From Antedon mediterranea (Eukaryota; Echinodermata; Crinoidea; Comatulida; Antedonidae), in NCBI RefSeq assembly GCF_964355755.1, contig NC_092670.1, forward strand, positions 37,681,795 to 37,745,794: DNA of 64,000 bases, given 5' to 3'. The notes under the pieces are model-generated. The model did no database searches and was not told the origin of the DNA. It was given only the letters and a program-made list of their open reading frames with translations. Within the stretch, counting starts at the first letter, position 1. Each line of letters starts with the position of its first letter. The position numbers and the translations under genes are program-made. This document shows, piece by piece, positions 24,924 through 36,800 of this stretch.

Positions 24924-25988
24924 TTTGGGACCCACTCTTAATAATAAAAAATTGTGAATCTGCATCAAATCTAAATGAATGTGTGTATATTGTGAATTTT
25001 TGTTGTGTTTTGTATTATGTAGTGTTATCAAATTTATACCAATTATGATTTAAAGTTATACCAAAATATGATTTAATCATCTAATATTTATTGTGATTTG
25101 ATTTTTGTATGTAAATGTTTTAATAAAAATAACACTTCTATTTTATCGCATTGTGTTACATTTCTTTGCAATCAAAACACCCCAAAGTTTTGTTCTCGTT
25201 ATTTTATGTACGTATAGTTTCAAATCGATGTTCGATTCGACGTTTGTACGTTGTGCGCGTACAGGGTACTACAAGGTCACGTATAGGCCTACCATTGCTA
25301 CTTATTGCTGTTATGTACGCATAGTTCCAAGTCGATGTTCGATGTTTTTTTGCGCGCGTACACGATACTACAAGGTCAAGGGTTATATAGTGTCGACGGA
25401 TGTATAACGAAAGTTCTGGGAAATTAGACATTTTGTTTACAATAACGTGGGTTTTTTTTTTATTATAGTGTGTGCAGTTTAAAAGAAGAACAAGCTATAA
25501 ACCCACAAATTATATAATTTATAGGTTCTATAGATTAGGTGTTCTAATAGTAACAAAATATTATTGAATGACATACCAATAGCCTATACAGTACTACGTA
25601 TTGACGATGCATATGCACTTTGTATTGTCTATAAGCTGACGTTTGTACACGTCACACGCAGTAGGGATTCCCCAGCAGTATGTCTAAGGCAAGGCATTCC
25701 GACATTCCCACCCGCTGGATGTTGTATGCTTGAAACATAAATTGACACCACTATCAATTGAATGCTTTTGCGTGTTTAATTAATCTATATCAAAGAACTA
25801 CTTTTTAATTTCACATGAACATAAAGATTTAAATACATTATTTAAAAAATAAATTTAAAGATATATGTGGTGTGTGTATATATAAATAACAAGGTACATA
25901 ATAAATTCAAATTTATTTTAATGTATTTAGGTGACTAACTTGTTCGAGCTCTTTTGGTCTTCCTTCGTTCACTACCTTTGTTATTATT
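24924..25988. other. Intergenic stretch with one direct duplication
   Basis: No exon was recognised. Two diverged copies of a segment (GTACG.ATAGTT, TCGATGTTCGAT, GCGCGTACA, ACTACAAGGTCA) lie at about 25203-25285 and 25313-25385. Confidence 0.55.
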
Positions 25989-27660
25989 GTGTTCGATAAC
26001 TATACTAACTGCATTACCCGTTATTATCGGAACAGAGACCGGTTTACTGTGAAAGGTAATCCACCAGCATTGTTTTTCGATGGAAAGAAAGTGGTAAAAA
26101 GTTCCCAACTGCAAAACTTGGTAATAAATAACTTTTATTCTGCAAAGGGATGCGGAGCTAGACGTTTAAACAACCGTTTAAAAGAAAAGTTTTCTGGAAT
26201 TTCCGAACCATCGATATACAATGTGCTTTCAAAAAGCCAAATTCACCGCCGTCTGCAAGGTAAGTTTACAAATAAAGCTCCAAATCGACCAATAGTAGCA
26301 AACTCCGTGATGGATCGTATACAGATTGATCTAGTTAACATGCAGAAATCTATCAAATATAAGGGGAAACACTATAGATATATATTGAGCACACCCGATG
26401 TATTTAGTAGGTACGTATATGGTTAAAACATTAAAAGAGAAAATCTAGCAGTATGGTGGCGAAGCAACTGATTGAATTATAACATTTTCGGTAATCCCAG
26501 AATTGTACAGAGCGACCAGGGACCAGAATTTCGTGGGAAAGTATTTTCCATGTTAGAACAGAGATGAATAAAAGTTCACCATACCATCCTTAATCACAAG
26601 GCAAGATTGAACGCTTTCATAGAAATCATTTGACTTGCTTACATGCAAAAAAGAGGTTTGAATTGGGTACGTCAACTACCGTCATACGCTAAACTTATTA
26701 ACGAAGAACCTAAAGAAGTTCTTGCTTGGCAATCGCCTTAATTATGAAGTATTTTATGGTAGGAAGACCGACTGTAAGCATAATGGCACATCGGATGTAG
26801 GTGGGAATGTTAACAAATGGATGAAAAACCTGAAATCCATCCGCTCGAAAGCTCGTACTGCTTTCAAAATGGTTAATAAACGCACTGCTAAATATCAAGA
26901 GCGAAAACTTAAAGTACCAATTTAAAAAGTTGGGAACACTTTTACGATTAAAAACAAAAAAGTCTAGAGTAACACACAAAGTGACCGTATGTCCAGGAAG
27001 GATTATTGGAAGGAAACTGAAAGCGTACATGTACAAGGTGGAGTTCTGTCATCATCCTGTTACGGAAGCTAATGTTAAAAAATGGGTATCAGTGTCCAAT
27101 ATAACTGCAGATACACTGTGCACTCAAAGGCAACGAGAAAGAGAACGTACGGTCAATTTTTTAAAAAAACGGAAAATGATACGACAGAAATTGTATCAGA
27201 TAATCAAAAATTGATGACTCAATTCACAACGAATTTGGGTTTAATGTTGACTACGACCCAGCGGGAAATGTTAATTGCCAATTCAATGCTATGCTATCAA
27301 TTACAAAACCTAGGATTATTCAGATCTTACGAAACACTCAGAAGTGAGGTAGTGCATTACTTAGAAAGTGGGCCACATCTTGGAAATTCCAATACAGTAG
27401 TGTAACACCATGGTCAAATTTTTAAACTGAAACACCCGACAATCTTGCTCGCATGTCACGAAATGGTACATTTGGAGACCATTTAACACTTGTTAACAGT
27501 TGTTTCTGAATTATTTTACATTCAGCTAATTTTTGTATCAACATTAAACGGAGTAACAAGTATTATTCGTCCAGATGGCAGTGATACATTTTCATTGGAC
27601 ATGCCTTACATCGTTCTTGGACGTTCAATCAGGCTGTAGTGTCAATAGAAGAACCAAGAC
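25989..27660 (+). pseudogene. Decayed transposon gene: DDE integrase plus OTU-type cysteine protease domain
   Basis: The first open part (25989-26424) covers the N-terminal part and first catalytic region of a retroviral-type integrase core, with MDRIQIDLVN carrying the first Asp and YILSTPDVFSRYVYG following. After frameshifts and stops come IVQSDQGPEFRGK (about 26505, second Asp) and SQGKIERFHRNH (about 26592, the Glu), so all three DDE residues are still readable. WVRQLPSYAKLIN and VFYGRK follow. A basic, SH3-like C-terminal part lies at 26930-27200. Then VDYDPAGNVNCQF (about 27235) gives an OTU-type D-x(n)-C start, and LRSEVVHYLE and MSRNGTFGDHLTL continue the OTU pattern in shifted frames. 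No reverse transcriptase was seen, so a Ginger-type DNA transposon or a domesticated relative fits better than an LTR element (inference). It has multiple disruptions and is not functional. Confidence 0.75.
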
Positions 27661-28261
27661 TTCACATTAATTCCTACATATTGGATGCACTAAAATTGTC
27701 AAATGCGACAGATTATGAACATGTTATCAGTGTCAGAAAATTTATAAGGGAACGCAGGAAAATCCAGTGGACTGGACAATGATGCTTTGGATATTCCTAC
27801 CTGTTAAAAAATGGCATAGTGGTTGGTTGGTTTTATGTAAAACAACACTACCTGGTTGGTTCGTGATTAAGCGATTTTTTTTTCAAGTGTACTATTAGTA
27901 GATCACATTATGTAATCGCATTGCAACTCCTCCTTAAATATTTTGTTAGGTAATTCGTAAAAGCCAGTTTGTTCCTCAGTAATACCGTTATACATTGTAC
28001 GTTGTTATTTATTTATTCTTATTTACTTATATTATGCATGATTATATTTCTTTAAATTGTCGAATATACGTTTGGTTCCCACATCTTTTGATTGTAGATT
28101 TATATGAGTTAAATAAATTACAATGCATTTAACTTCAACTTTTGTTTGTTCTAAATGTGCAAATAGGTAATATTATTCTCATTACACATGGCAGTAATTT
28201 ATGATAATGCTAAATTTAAATAATTATCCGCTAAAAATGTATATACATGTTAAACAATCAG

Positions 28262-28422
28262 CATAAGATTAAACCACGCATGTATATAGTATATAGTACT
28301 AGGAAGTTTTGTCCATTAGTATAATTGTTATAGATTTTATATATAAAAATCTATAACAATTATACTAATGGACAAAACTTCCTATACTACTACTGTATAT
28401 ACATGCGTGGTTTAATCTTATG
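28262..28422. mobile_element. Near-perfect 161-bp palindrome (foldback MITE)
   Basis: The left arm CATAAGATTAAACCACGCAT and onward matches the right arm ending ATGCGTGGTTTAATCTTATG. The arms meet near 28340 at TATATATAAAAATCTATAAC with almost no loop. The only sizeable asymmetry is a few bases near TATAGTATATAGTACTAGG. Such a recent-looking hairpin suggests a young foldback element. No clear target-site duplication was seen. Confidence 0.85.
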
Positions 28423-28903
28423 AAGTATGTTTTATAAAATACATGTTCGTGACAAGTATGATACTATCGTATCGTGTATTATGTTTGGTTGGATACTGGT
28501 GTTACGGTATTATTCTATGTTACAATTTGTTTATCATATTTTAGCATTCATTTCTTAACATAATTATATCTTCGCATATTAATTATTTTAGCATATTTAT
28601 TTCTTAAATTTATTTATGTATTCATATATTTATCGTTAACACGTCAACATTGCCATCATTTTTATTGTTTCCCCTTTATGGGTAAGGTAAAGTTTATCCG
28701 GGTTATCTGTTTGTTTCTTCCCCCTTTTCGCGTATCATCCGCATCGCATTTACAGAACCACATCCCACTCTATAATCTTCCCCATCCGACAAGGAATTAT
28801 CCGCTCAGTTTTGAACTTTGATCAGAATTAAATGGTAACCAGCAAACGACAGTAGTATATTAAACTAAACAAAGAGTTGTTATTATTTTATTATTATTTA
28901 TTT

Positions 28904-29640
28904 AGTGCCTCTTCGCCGAGTAATCTCCGCCTGGGCTGCATTTCTTACTACTCTTGGTACCAGGTTTCTCCATTCCTTTCGTTTGTTGGTAGTGCCTCTT
29001 CGCCGAGTAATCTTCTGATTTCTCCGCCTGGGCTGCCTTGCTTACTTTTTGTACCAGGTTTCTCTATTCCTTTCGTTTGTTGGTAGTGCCTCTTCGCCGA
29101 GTAATCTTCTGATTTCTCCGCCTGGGCTGCCTTGCTTACTTTTGGTACCAGGTTTCTCCATTCCTTTCGTTTGTTGGTAGTGCCTCTTCGCCGAGTAATC
29201 TTCTGATTTCTCCGCCTGGGCTGCCTTGCTTACTTTTGGTACCAGGTTTCTCCATTCCTTTCGTTTGTTGGTAGTGCCTCTTCGCCGAGTAATCTTCTGA
29301 TTTCTCCGCCTGGGCTGCCTTGCTTACTTTTTGTACCAGCTTTCTCCATTCCTTTCGTTTGTTGGCCAACTTTCTAAAATAGTCAACATCTTTCATTGTC
29401 TCCAGCCTCATCATGCTAGTGGGGTTCACCTTTTTTATGTCATTGTTTAAAGTAACTGGAAGTGTGCATTTAGGCCTACCTCTGTATTTTTTGTGTTTTG
29501 TGTTTGTGAAGTAAAACTTTATGGCCAGATTTGGTGGTGTATTCCTATCGTGTCTCAATATATGTCCGAAAAGCTTCCATCGTGTTATATCTTTTTTAAA
29601 TGACGACCAAATCTGAGAGAAAAAAATGGAACTCATCGAA
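28904..29640 (-). pseudogene. 3' end of a non-LTR retrotransposon ORF with a 94-bp tandem array
   Basis: On the minus strand from about 29636 the frame reads KDITRWKLFGHILRHDRNTP, then KYRGRPKCTLPV and NDIKKVNPTSMMRLETMKDV. RWxxxGHxxR followed by GRP is the usual C-terminal signature of endonuclease/reverse-transcriptase LINE ORFs of RTE-like type. The sequence then runs into 4-5 copies of a 94-bp unit (AGTGCCTCTTCGCCGAGTAA at 28991, 29085, 29179, 29273; a diverged first copy at 28905). Since 94 is not a multiple of three, the unit is translated in different frames. The unit corresponds to the normal end of the ORF, so the terminal segment appears to have been tandemly amplified. Confidence 0.8.
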
Positions 29641-29940
29641 AAGATAGTATGTCACACTCTACATAGGTCTGCCAAATGTCTAGACATTTAATTATATTAA
29701 TAAAATAAAGATAACATTATGATTTATGAATGGCGGGAACTTGGCTATACAATTATTATATAGGCCTACCATGAAGAAAAGTATTTGTGGTTTTATTATT
29801 TAAATAGATTCACGAGATTTTTTTTTATTTGAATGCTCAACTCAAAATAATAATACAGTATAACAGATACTATCGATCATTGACACGGACACCACTTCCC
29901 GAGAGTCCCGATGGAGGAGAAAGAAATGAAACACTCGAAC

Positions 29941-30250
29941 ACTTCTTCTAGCATCTTATAATACAGTAATAATAATTAATGTATACAAACAAATTTGACC
30001 TGAAATGACGGTTTAAAACGCAAGAAAACTTCTTCTAACATTTAAAAATAATAATTACTTGGTACCAAATTGGACCTGAAATCATACCGTTTAAAACGCA
30101 AGAAAACTTCTTCTAACATCTAAAAATATTAATTACTTTGTACCAATTTGGACCTGAAATGATACCGTTTAAAACGCAAGAAAACTTTTTCTAACATCTT
30201 ATAATATTAAGTAACGTGTACAAACAACTTTGACGTAAAATGAATTATAA
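29941..30250. repeat. 78-bp tandem repeat, 4 copies
   Basis: AAAACGCAAGAAAACTTCTT recurs at 30015, 30093 and 30171 (with a T change), each preceded by GACCTGAAATGAYACCGTTT. The outer copies are more diverged. Confidence 0.9.
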
Positions 30251-31690
30251 AACAAACGCACAACAGTTAACAAAATTTATGTTTTGTTTCTACGGCGGCG
30301 GTACGTAGAACGATGCGCTACATACATCGCTTTATAAACACTCTCTGGCTAAAATTCCGAAAAGGAATAAGCAGTTAATAATAATGTATCGGTGGTAGGC
30401 TAAACACCGAATATACAACACATACAAAACAAAACTCTTTATTCTTGGACAGCAAAGTGTTATATAATTGCTGCCTACCTAAGTTGTACGAATAAAATAA
30501 CCGAAATAAGAACATTTTGAGGCTGAACAAGGGATAAAAAGAATTTATTTCTTCCAAAAAACGCCGCTCGACTTTTTTGACGTAGGCCTAAAGTCTTAAT
30601 GTTCTTTCTTCATTAAATTATTTTTTATCGATATTCTATTTAATAATTTAAGAAATAGGCCTAATGATTTATTATCAATTATTATCATTAGTAGACATGT
30701 TGTGTAACGTAAATATAGTTGGTTTCCTAATGCTTCCGTCCTTTTGAATATAACTGCCTAAAGGTGAAAAAAGTTTTGTGTGAAACGTGTAGGCCTTACA
30801 CAATAATGTACTATACCTGTGTTTATTTAATTTACTCGGGGACCTGCAAAAGTGATTCCCCATATAGACTATATATTGGTGGTTATTATTGACTGTTGAA
30901 TGACCATTGTAATGCATTTTAAAGTTATAAAAACATCAAATGTCTGTCTCGTGATGCAATATACAGTTAGCAAACTATTTTAAAAACCACAAGGCTATCA
31001 TAGGATGGAAATGAGTATCGTTGACAAACATCATAAGATCCGGTATTATAGTTTGAAAGGATGGGGGGGATTTAGTGTTCAATATAACATTCCTCCTGAA
31101 TTCCTTTTTTATGTATTTGTACTGTAATTGAGAATGGGCCCCGTTAAAGTCAACATACAGATATATTTCACGAATTATTGAATAAGAATTCCAACAATTT
31201 ACCTTAATAATTATGTCCTTGACAAAATATCAAATTGAACATAGGTTACCTTTTTATATTTATCCAAAATCATGATTAGGTGGACACTTTCAACATTTTC
31301 ATTTCATTTTCTCAATTTTATTCTAAAAACGTTCTTGTTGGCTCTTAATTAATTTTTTTTAAATGTCAGTCGTGCGTTTAATTAATTATTAATTAATTAA
31401 TTTAATCAATATTAATGTCCCTCCTTGTTTGTGGGACAAACAATTTCCCGTATTAGTAAAAATCCGCGTTTACAATGAACGCGCACGGGAGGTGTCACCG
31501 AGAACAACAGCGCGTTACAATGTATGGGTGTGACCGGTAGGGTGGGAGGGTGGGGCCAAGTAACAAAATGTCTTTCGTCCTTGCTGTTTTCTTTTTATTA
31601 CGGAAAAGGTATACAGGATCATCCGTATCTTCCTATCCTCTACGGAGTACACTGATCAACCACCAGGAACTCACAATGGCCACAAGCACG
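30251..31690. other. Intergenic stretch, nothing recognised
   Basis: Short open frames only, with no protein family motif, tRNA or clear repeat. A local TTAATTAA-rich tract lies near 31380. Confidence 0.5.
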
Positions 31691-31692
31691 AA

Positions 31693-32140
31693 ACATTAGC
31701 AAGGTCATGTACACGATGCGTTTGCCAAAAAACGTGCATAACATGGAGGGGTATGAGGCAGACACACATGAAGAAATATGTATTTTTATGGGTGAAATGT
31801 TCTTATTTAAATTTAGATAAATAGCGATACCCAAACAATATATCACTATGAGCCGGTCAATTTGTAAAAAGGTGCATGAAATAGACCTTGCTGGATAAGT
31901 TTACATAGACCTTGCTGGGTAAGTTTACAGGTGTACATTAGCAAGGTCATGTACACGATGCGTTTGCCAAAAAACGTGCATAACATGAAGGGGTATGACA
32001 GGACGTGCAGACACACATACAGAAATATGTGTTTTTATGGGTGAAATGTTCTTATTTAAATTTAGATAAATAGCGATACCCAAACAATATATCTCTATGA
32101 GCCGGTCAATTTGTAAAAAGGTGCATGAAATAGACCTTGC
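31693..32140. repeat. Direct duplication, about 200 bp
   Basis: Copies at 31693-31891 and 31935-32140 both start ACATTAGCAAGGTCATGTAC and end GTGCATGAAATAGACCTTGC. They differ by a few substitutions and a short insertion (AGGACGTGC). The spacer itself repeats CCTTGCTGG(A/G)TAAGTTTACA. The high identity indicates a recent event. Confidence 0.9.
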
Positions 32141-33058
32141 TTTTACATGTGTAGCCTACTTGTTTGTAGTCCAAACAGTTCGTCTGGTAATATACAAGAG
32201 TAATGTAGGTTACATTATGTAATGAGTGGTATGTTTTATCATGCCTAGATATCCGGTCAGTAGGCCTACCGTAGTTCGACCATGCTGGTATAATGTATAC
32301 CTACATGGCTAGACACATGGCATTGCTATAGGAGGAGTTGAATATAAAAGAGGAAGTTGTAATAGTGCAATATTAGTTGAATTGCCCAGTATAACCTTTA
32401 TTTAATCTTTCAGACGTGTAGGTAGGCGTTACGATTTTTAATTTTTTGCATCATATTATTTAGCATGTAAACTAAAATAATTTGACCTTTTGACACTAGT
32501 AAGGTCAAATTTCCCCTTATTTGGTGGTTAATCAGCTTACCTCATAAGTTGGGTTTTTGAAACAGTTGGTTTATCTCAAGATTTACACCACACACGACCA
32601 TTACATGCGTAAATTGTTATGTCCGAACGGGCTTTAAGACATTAATGCAAAGTCAAAAATCGAAGCTCCCTATTAAGATTACAAGCGTCAGGAAATTTGG
32701 AGGTAGTGGGATTATAAATATTAAAGTACTTTAGTGAATAAATTGCCGATGCCCGACAGTTTATTGTCTCTATATACCTATTATCAGGCCTATCGTACGA
32801 GGATTGGGTTGAAAGAGAGGCGGTCTTTTCTTTTATAAACTACAAACAACGAATATCAATTGTTAAAAAACCATACATTATTATTATTTGACAAAGTTGT
32901 CGTTGTTCTGTTTTTATTTCATCCATACCTTCAAGTATACGTATACTCGGAATTGGAGTGATATTGAACAAATAGTAATCAAAATCAATGAGACACGAGG
33001 TTTAAGAAAGGTAGGATCTACCTTTAAAAAAAATTAGCCTAGGCCTACTTACGAGCGC

Positions 33059-33390
33059 GTAAGCGTGGTTCCCACTTTAGGACACAACGCAAAGACATAC
33101 GTAAGCGCAACGATAGTAAGGTGACCAATTACGACGCGTGATAGATTATAATCCATCGGCGGCGGATCGTGATTGGTCAACTGCGATGCGTATAACAACA
33201 TCTCTACAGCGTGGTTCCCACTAGCGACGCAACACAAGGACGTAACGCAACGCAAGTGAATTGACCAATCACAAGCGATGGCTCATTCGCTTGTGATTGC
33301 TAACTGTCTATAACTTCGCTTGTCATTGGTTAAAACACTTGCGTTGCGTTTACGTCCTTTCGTTACGTTCTAGTGGGAACCAAGCTTTAA
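33059..33390. mobile_element. Palindromic MITE, CTAGTGGGAACCAAGC family, two tandem copies
   Basis: A degraded copy (33062-33208) abuts a full copy (33209-33389). The full copy starts GCGTGGTTCCCACTAGCGAC and ends TTCTAGTGGGAACCAAGCTT. Inside are paired arms with GACCAATCACAAGCGATGG and GCTTGTCATTGGTT, so each element carries CCAAT boxes in both orientations. It lies about 300 bp upstream of the promoter motifs at 33711. Confidence 0.9.
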
Positions 33391-33710
33391 TACCGTATTA
33401 AAAGCTTTTGTAAAAATGAATTCCTACTGCTTTCCCACAACGACGCTTTGAGTTTGCGCTCAACGCAATTAGTTAATTTCACATTATTATTATTATTGAC
33501 GTAATTCATTTCCGTTTCTACAAGTGTTCTTATTGGTTAAAAGTAATACTCGCTCGTCATCAGTCACCGAATTGTGTGGCGTTAGTCATCCGTTTCATTC
33601 ATAATATTATGTTGTGAACAGGCTAAATATTATTATTGTACTCTGCTTGGACGAATGTTAGTTCGCAAAAATGTGGCGCCCTTTGGGAGGAGTTGGGAGG
33701 AGTTAGGAAG

Positions 33711-33742
33711 TTACGTCATATAAATATAAATTTTTATAAATA
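33711..33742 (+). promoter_or_regulatory. Putative core promoter: CRE-like site plus TATA boxes
   Basis: TTACGTCA (33711-33718, an ATF/CREB-type sequence) overlaps the start of TATAAATA (33719-33726), and a second TATAAATA lies at 33735-33742. The start codon at 33882 is 140-165 bp downstream, which leaves room for a 5' UTR of about 110-130 nt. The sequence matches are clear; that they work as a promoter is inference. Confidence 0.55.
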
Positions 33743-33881
33743 CAATACCGGTACCTATAATTCGACACTTCGGCTACAATTATATCATTCGATAAAACTT
33801 TCTTGAAGGCTGAACAACTTGTTGCTTGCTTGCTTGACAGTCACCACTTTACAGCACTACCGTTAAGCCATCGTTTAAACA

Positions 33882-36800
33882 ATGTATACCATTTTGAGAC
33901 AACTTTTGACTTTTGCATTGCTTGGTGAGTTTCTTAATTTATTTTTATCTATTTCAATTTTTAAATAATAATAATAATAATCATATTAATATTTTTATAA
34001 TATTGTGAGTGTTATACCTATTAGATGCAACATCTACTTTTGTGTACCGAATTCTAGATTCATGTAAAAACATTTTGACTCAATCTTTCCTAAAAATAGT
34101 AGAGTCCCATGTACATTAGACATACGCATTGTCACTCGGTATGGCATGAATGTATAGTAAATAGTCTAATTAGGTTAAATTAATTTATTTTATTTATTAT
34201 TTTAATCTATATTTTAGATTGTTTATAGAATTGATATTGTGTAGTAGAAGAAGGCACACCGCTGTTGTGTTTGTGAGAAGCCTGTCTTTATACTATACGT
34301 CCGCTCAAACAACTACCCCCCCCCCCCCTGCCCAACCTCCTTCCACATGTGAACTGTGCTTATCCGTGTCTGATGATTAATTTTATTTTTGCTAACAGGT
34401 TATCTAATATGCGAATGTAATTGCGAAAAAAAAAAATGTAGCTTAAGGGTGTTTGCTACGTCGTATTGGTTAGATAACAATAATTTATCTTGCTCCGACG
34501 AAACTAAGGAATGGGATGATATAACCGAAATAGTACAAACATTCAAAGAGAACAAATCGGTAGGACCTACTTTTTTTTTAAACTTAGCTTACGAGTTTGA
34601 AAGCATGTTCACCACCAATGACAAGCGGCAGTTAATCCATCGCTTGTTATTGGTCAACTCAGTTACTTTGCGTTACGTCCTTGTGTTGTATCTCTAGTGA
34701 GAACCAAGCTTTAGACACAACGCAAGGATCTACGTAAGCGCAACGCTAGTAATTGATCAATCACGACGCGTGATAGATCACACTTATCGCGTCGCGCGTG
34801 ATTGGTCAAATTAACTGCGACGCGTCCAAGTACCAAAATCTCTCAAATGCCGTATTAATATTAAAAGCTTTTGTAAAAATCCAATTCCTGCTGCTTTCCC
34901 ACAACGACGGTTATAAGTTTATATAACTTATTATCTTTATAATCTAATACAATGATAAATGTTGGTATGATATTAATTACAGTATTTATGTTATCTATGA
35001 TCTTAAAGGATGATGAACTAGTATTAGCTGTAACAAATAAACTGTTAAAGGGCGTGTTCGCAATGCTGTTAAGCTTAGATGACAATGTTAATGATAATCT
35101 ACAAACTGACGTCCTCGATGCTTTGTGTTCTCTAAAGATAAAATCAAACGATTTCAAAATTAAAGAAAAGGAGGTTAGTACACTCATTCGTTTTTAAAAA
35201 TAGCATATAAAATAAATAAAGAAGAAATAATCAGAATTCGTTTCAACAATACGGCATTTTTTTGGGTAAGAGATTCAACAATGCACTTTTATGTTTATGA
35301 ACAGGTAAATCATTTTTACTTCAGACTAAACTTTCTTGCAGCTTCACAATAAAATGAAATTCATACATTACAGTAAAACTCAAGCGACCCATCATCCACT
35401 TACCAAAAAAATTACATCTTTAAAGCAATATAATATTCGTTAATGGCAACAAATTATACAATGATCTCCCACTGTGAATTTAAGATATCCCCCACCCCTA
35501 AAAAAATCTTATTTCAACAATAACTTCCAAATAAAATTCCCTTCACAAGTTTAATTGTAGGCCTAGACCTTCCAATTGATTATTTCTATATTTTAAGTAT
35601 GTCCATGGCAATTACATAATTTGTAAAGTATTTTGAATGCCAAGATGTTGTTATAATTAGCTATATTATTATATTTTATAAAACACTTAAGAGAGACAGT
35701 ACAGGAATCTATGTTAAAACGAATAATGAATGTATTTATATTCGTGGAGATTCCATTTCCACTTGGAAATAGCATTTAGTTGTGTCTTGTCATCTCATGA
35801 CATTAATTTGTACCACACTCAACATTCATTAATTGTATAAAATGATATAACATTAGTATCAATTGAATTTTATTTTGCAAAACTTCCTTGGGTTAACCCT
35901 CAGATATAGAAGCTTAATTCGACTATTACAGTTAAAGCCCCATTCCCTACGTTTTTTAGATCTAATTTAAGATCACAAACTATATTTAATGTAAAAATAA
36001 TACTATATGGTCCTATTGCGATAACTTTTTTCGTCTTTAAACGGTTAAAAATGTGAAAAATAAGTCGATTTTAATAATTATAGCGGCCCGCTATAAATCC
36101 CAAAATGCATTGCGCGCGGATTGATATTTTTGTTTTTCACCTGTAATTCGCCCACTTTTCGATCGATCGTGAGGCCAAAACAAATGGAAGACTCCTAACT
36201 TTTCAGCGAAAATACCGGGTTTTCCCCAATTTGTATCAACGGAGTCTGGCAAAAATAGAAAGACAATTAATGCAGCAACTATACAACGTCAGGCTAGGTA
36301 TATAGCTAGCGTACGATGTTCGCACGTTACCGATGTTTACCAGCTAGGCCTACAAAACCAAGCCTAGCCAGGCTAGGCCTAAGACCGTCCACGAGAGGTC
36401 GATCGCCGCGAGGTACATTGTTTCTCACTTTTTATCATAATTTACCATAAAACGTACATTTAAGACAAGGAATGACATGGTTTAATGTTTTTAAAGTGAT
36501 ATATATGTATTATTTTCCAAAAAACGTCCAAAATTGCAGGGAAGGGGTCTTTAAAAGTGAAGTTCTAAAATTAGACGAGTCTAATAGCTTGATTGTCGGT
36601 AGAGGTTTGTTATGACAGCGCTGCGCCCTCTATCATGGCTACGCTACTCTCTGATTCTGACACGCCTGGGTTCTAGACCGAAATTAGTATGAGTAAAATG
36701 ATCAATTGTTTAGCACATATTATGGCGTTTCATATGTACGTACATATATCTGAGATCTGAGTTTTCTAGATCTGAGTTTTCTAGACACCACTCGTATTTT

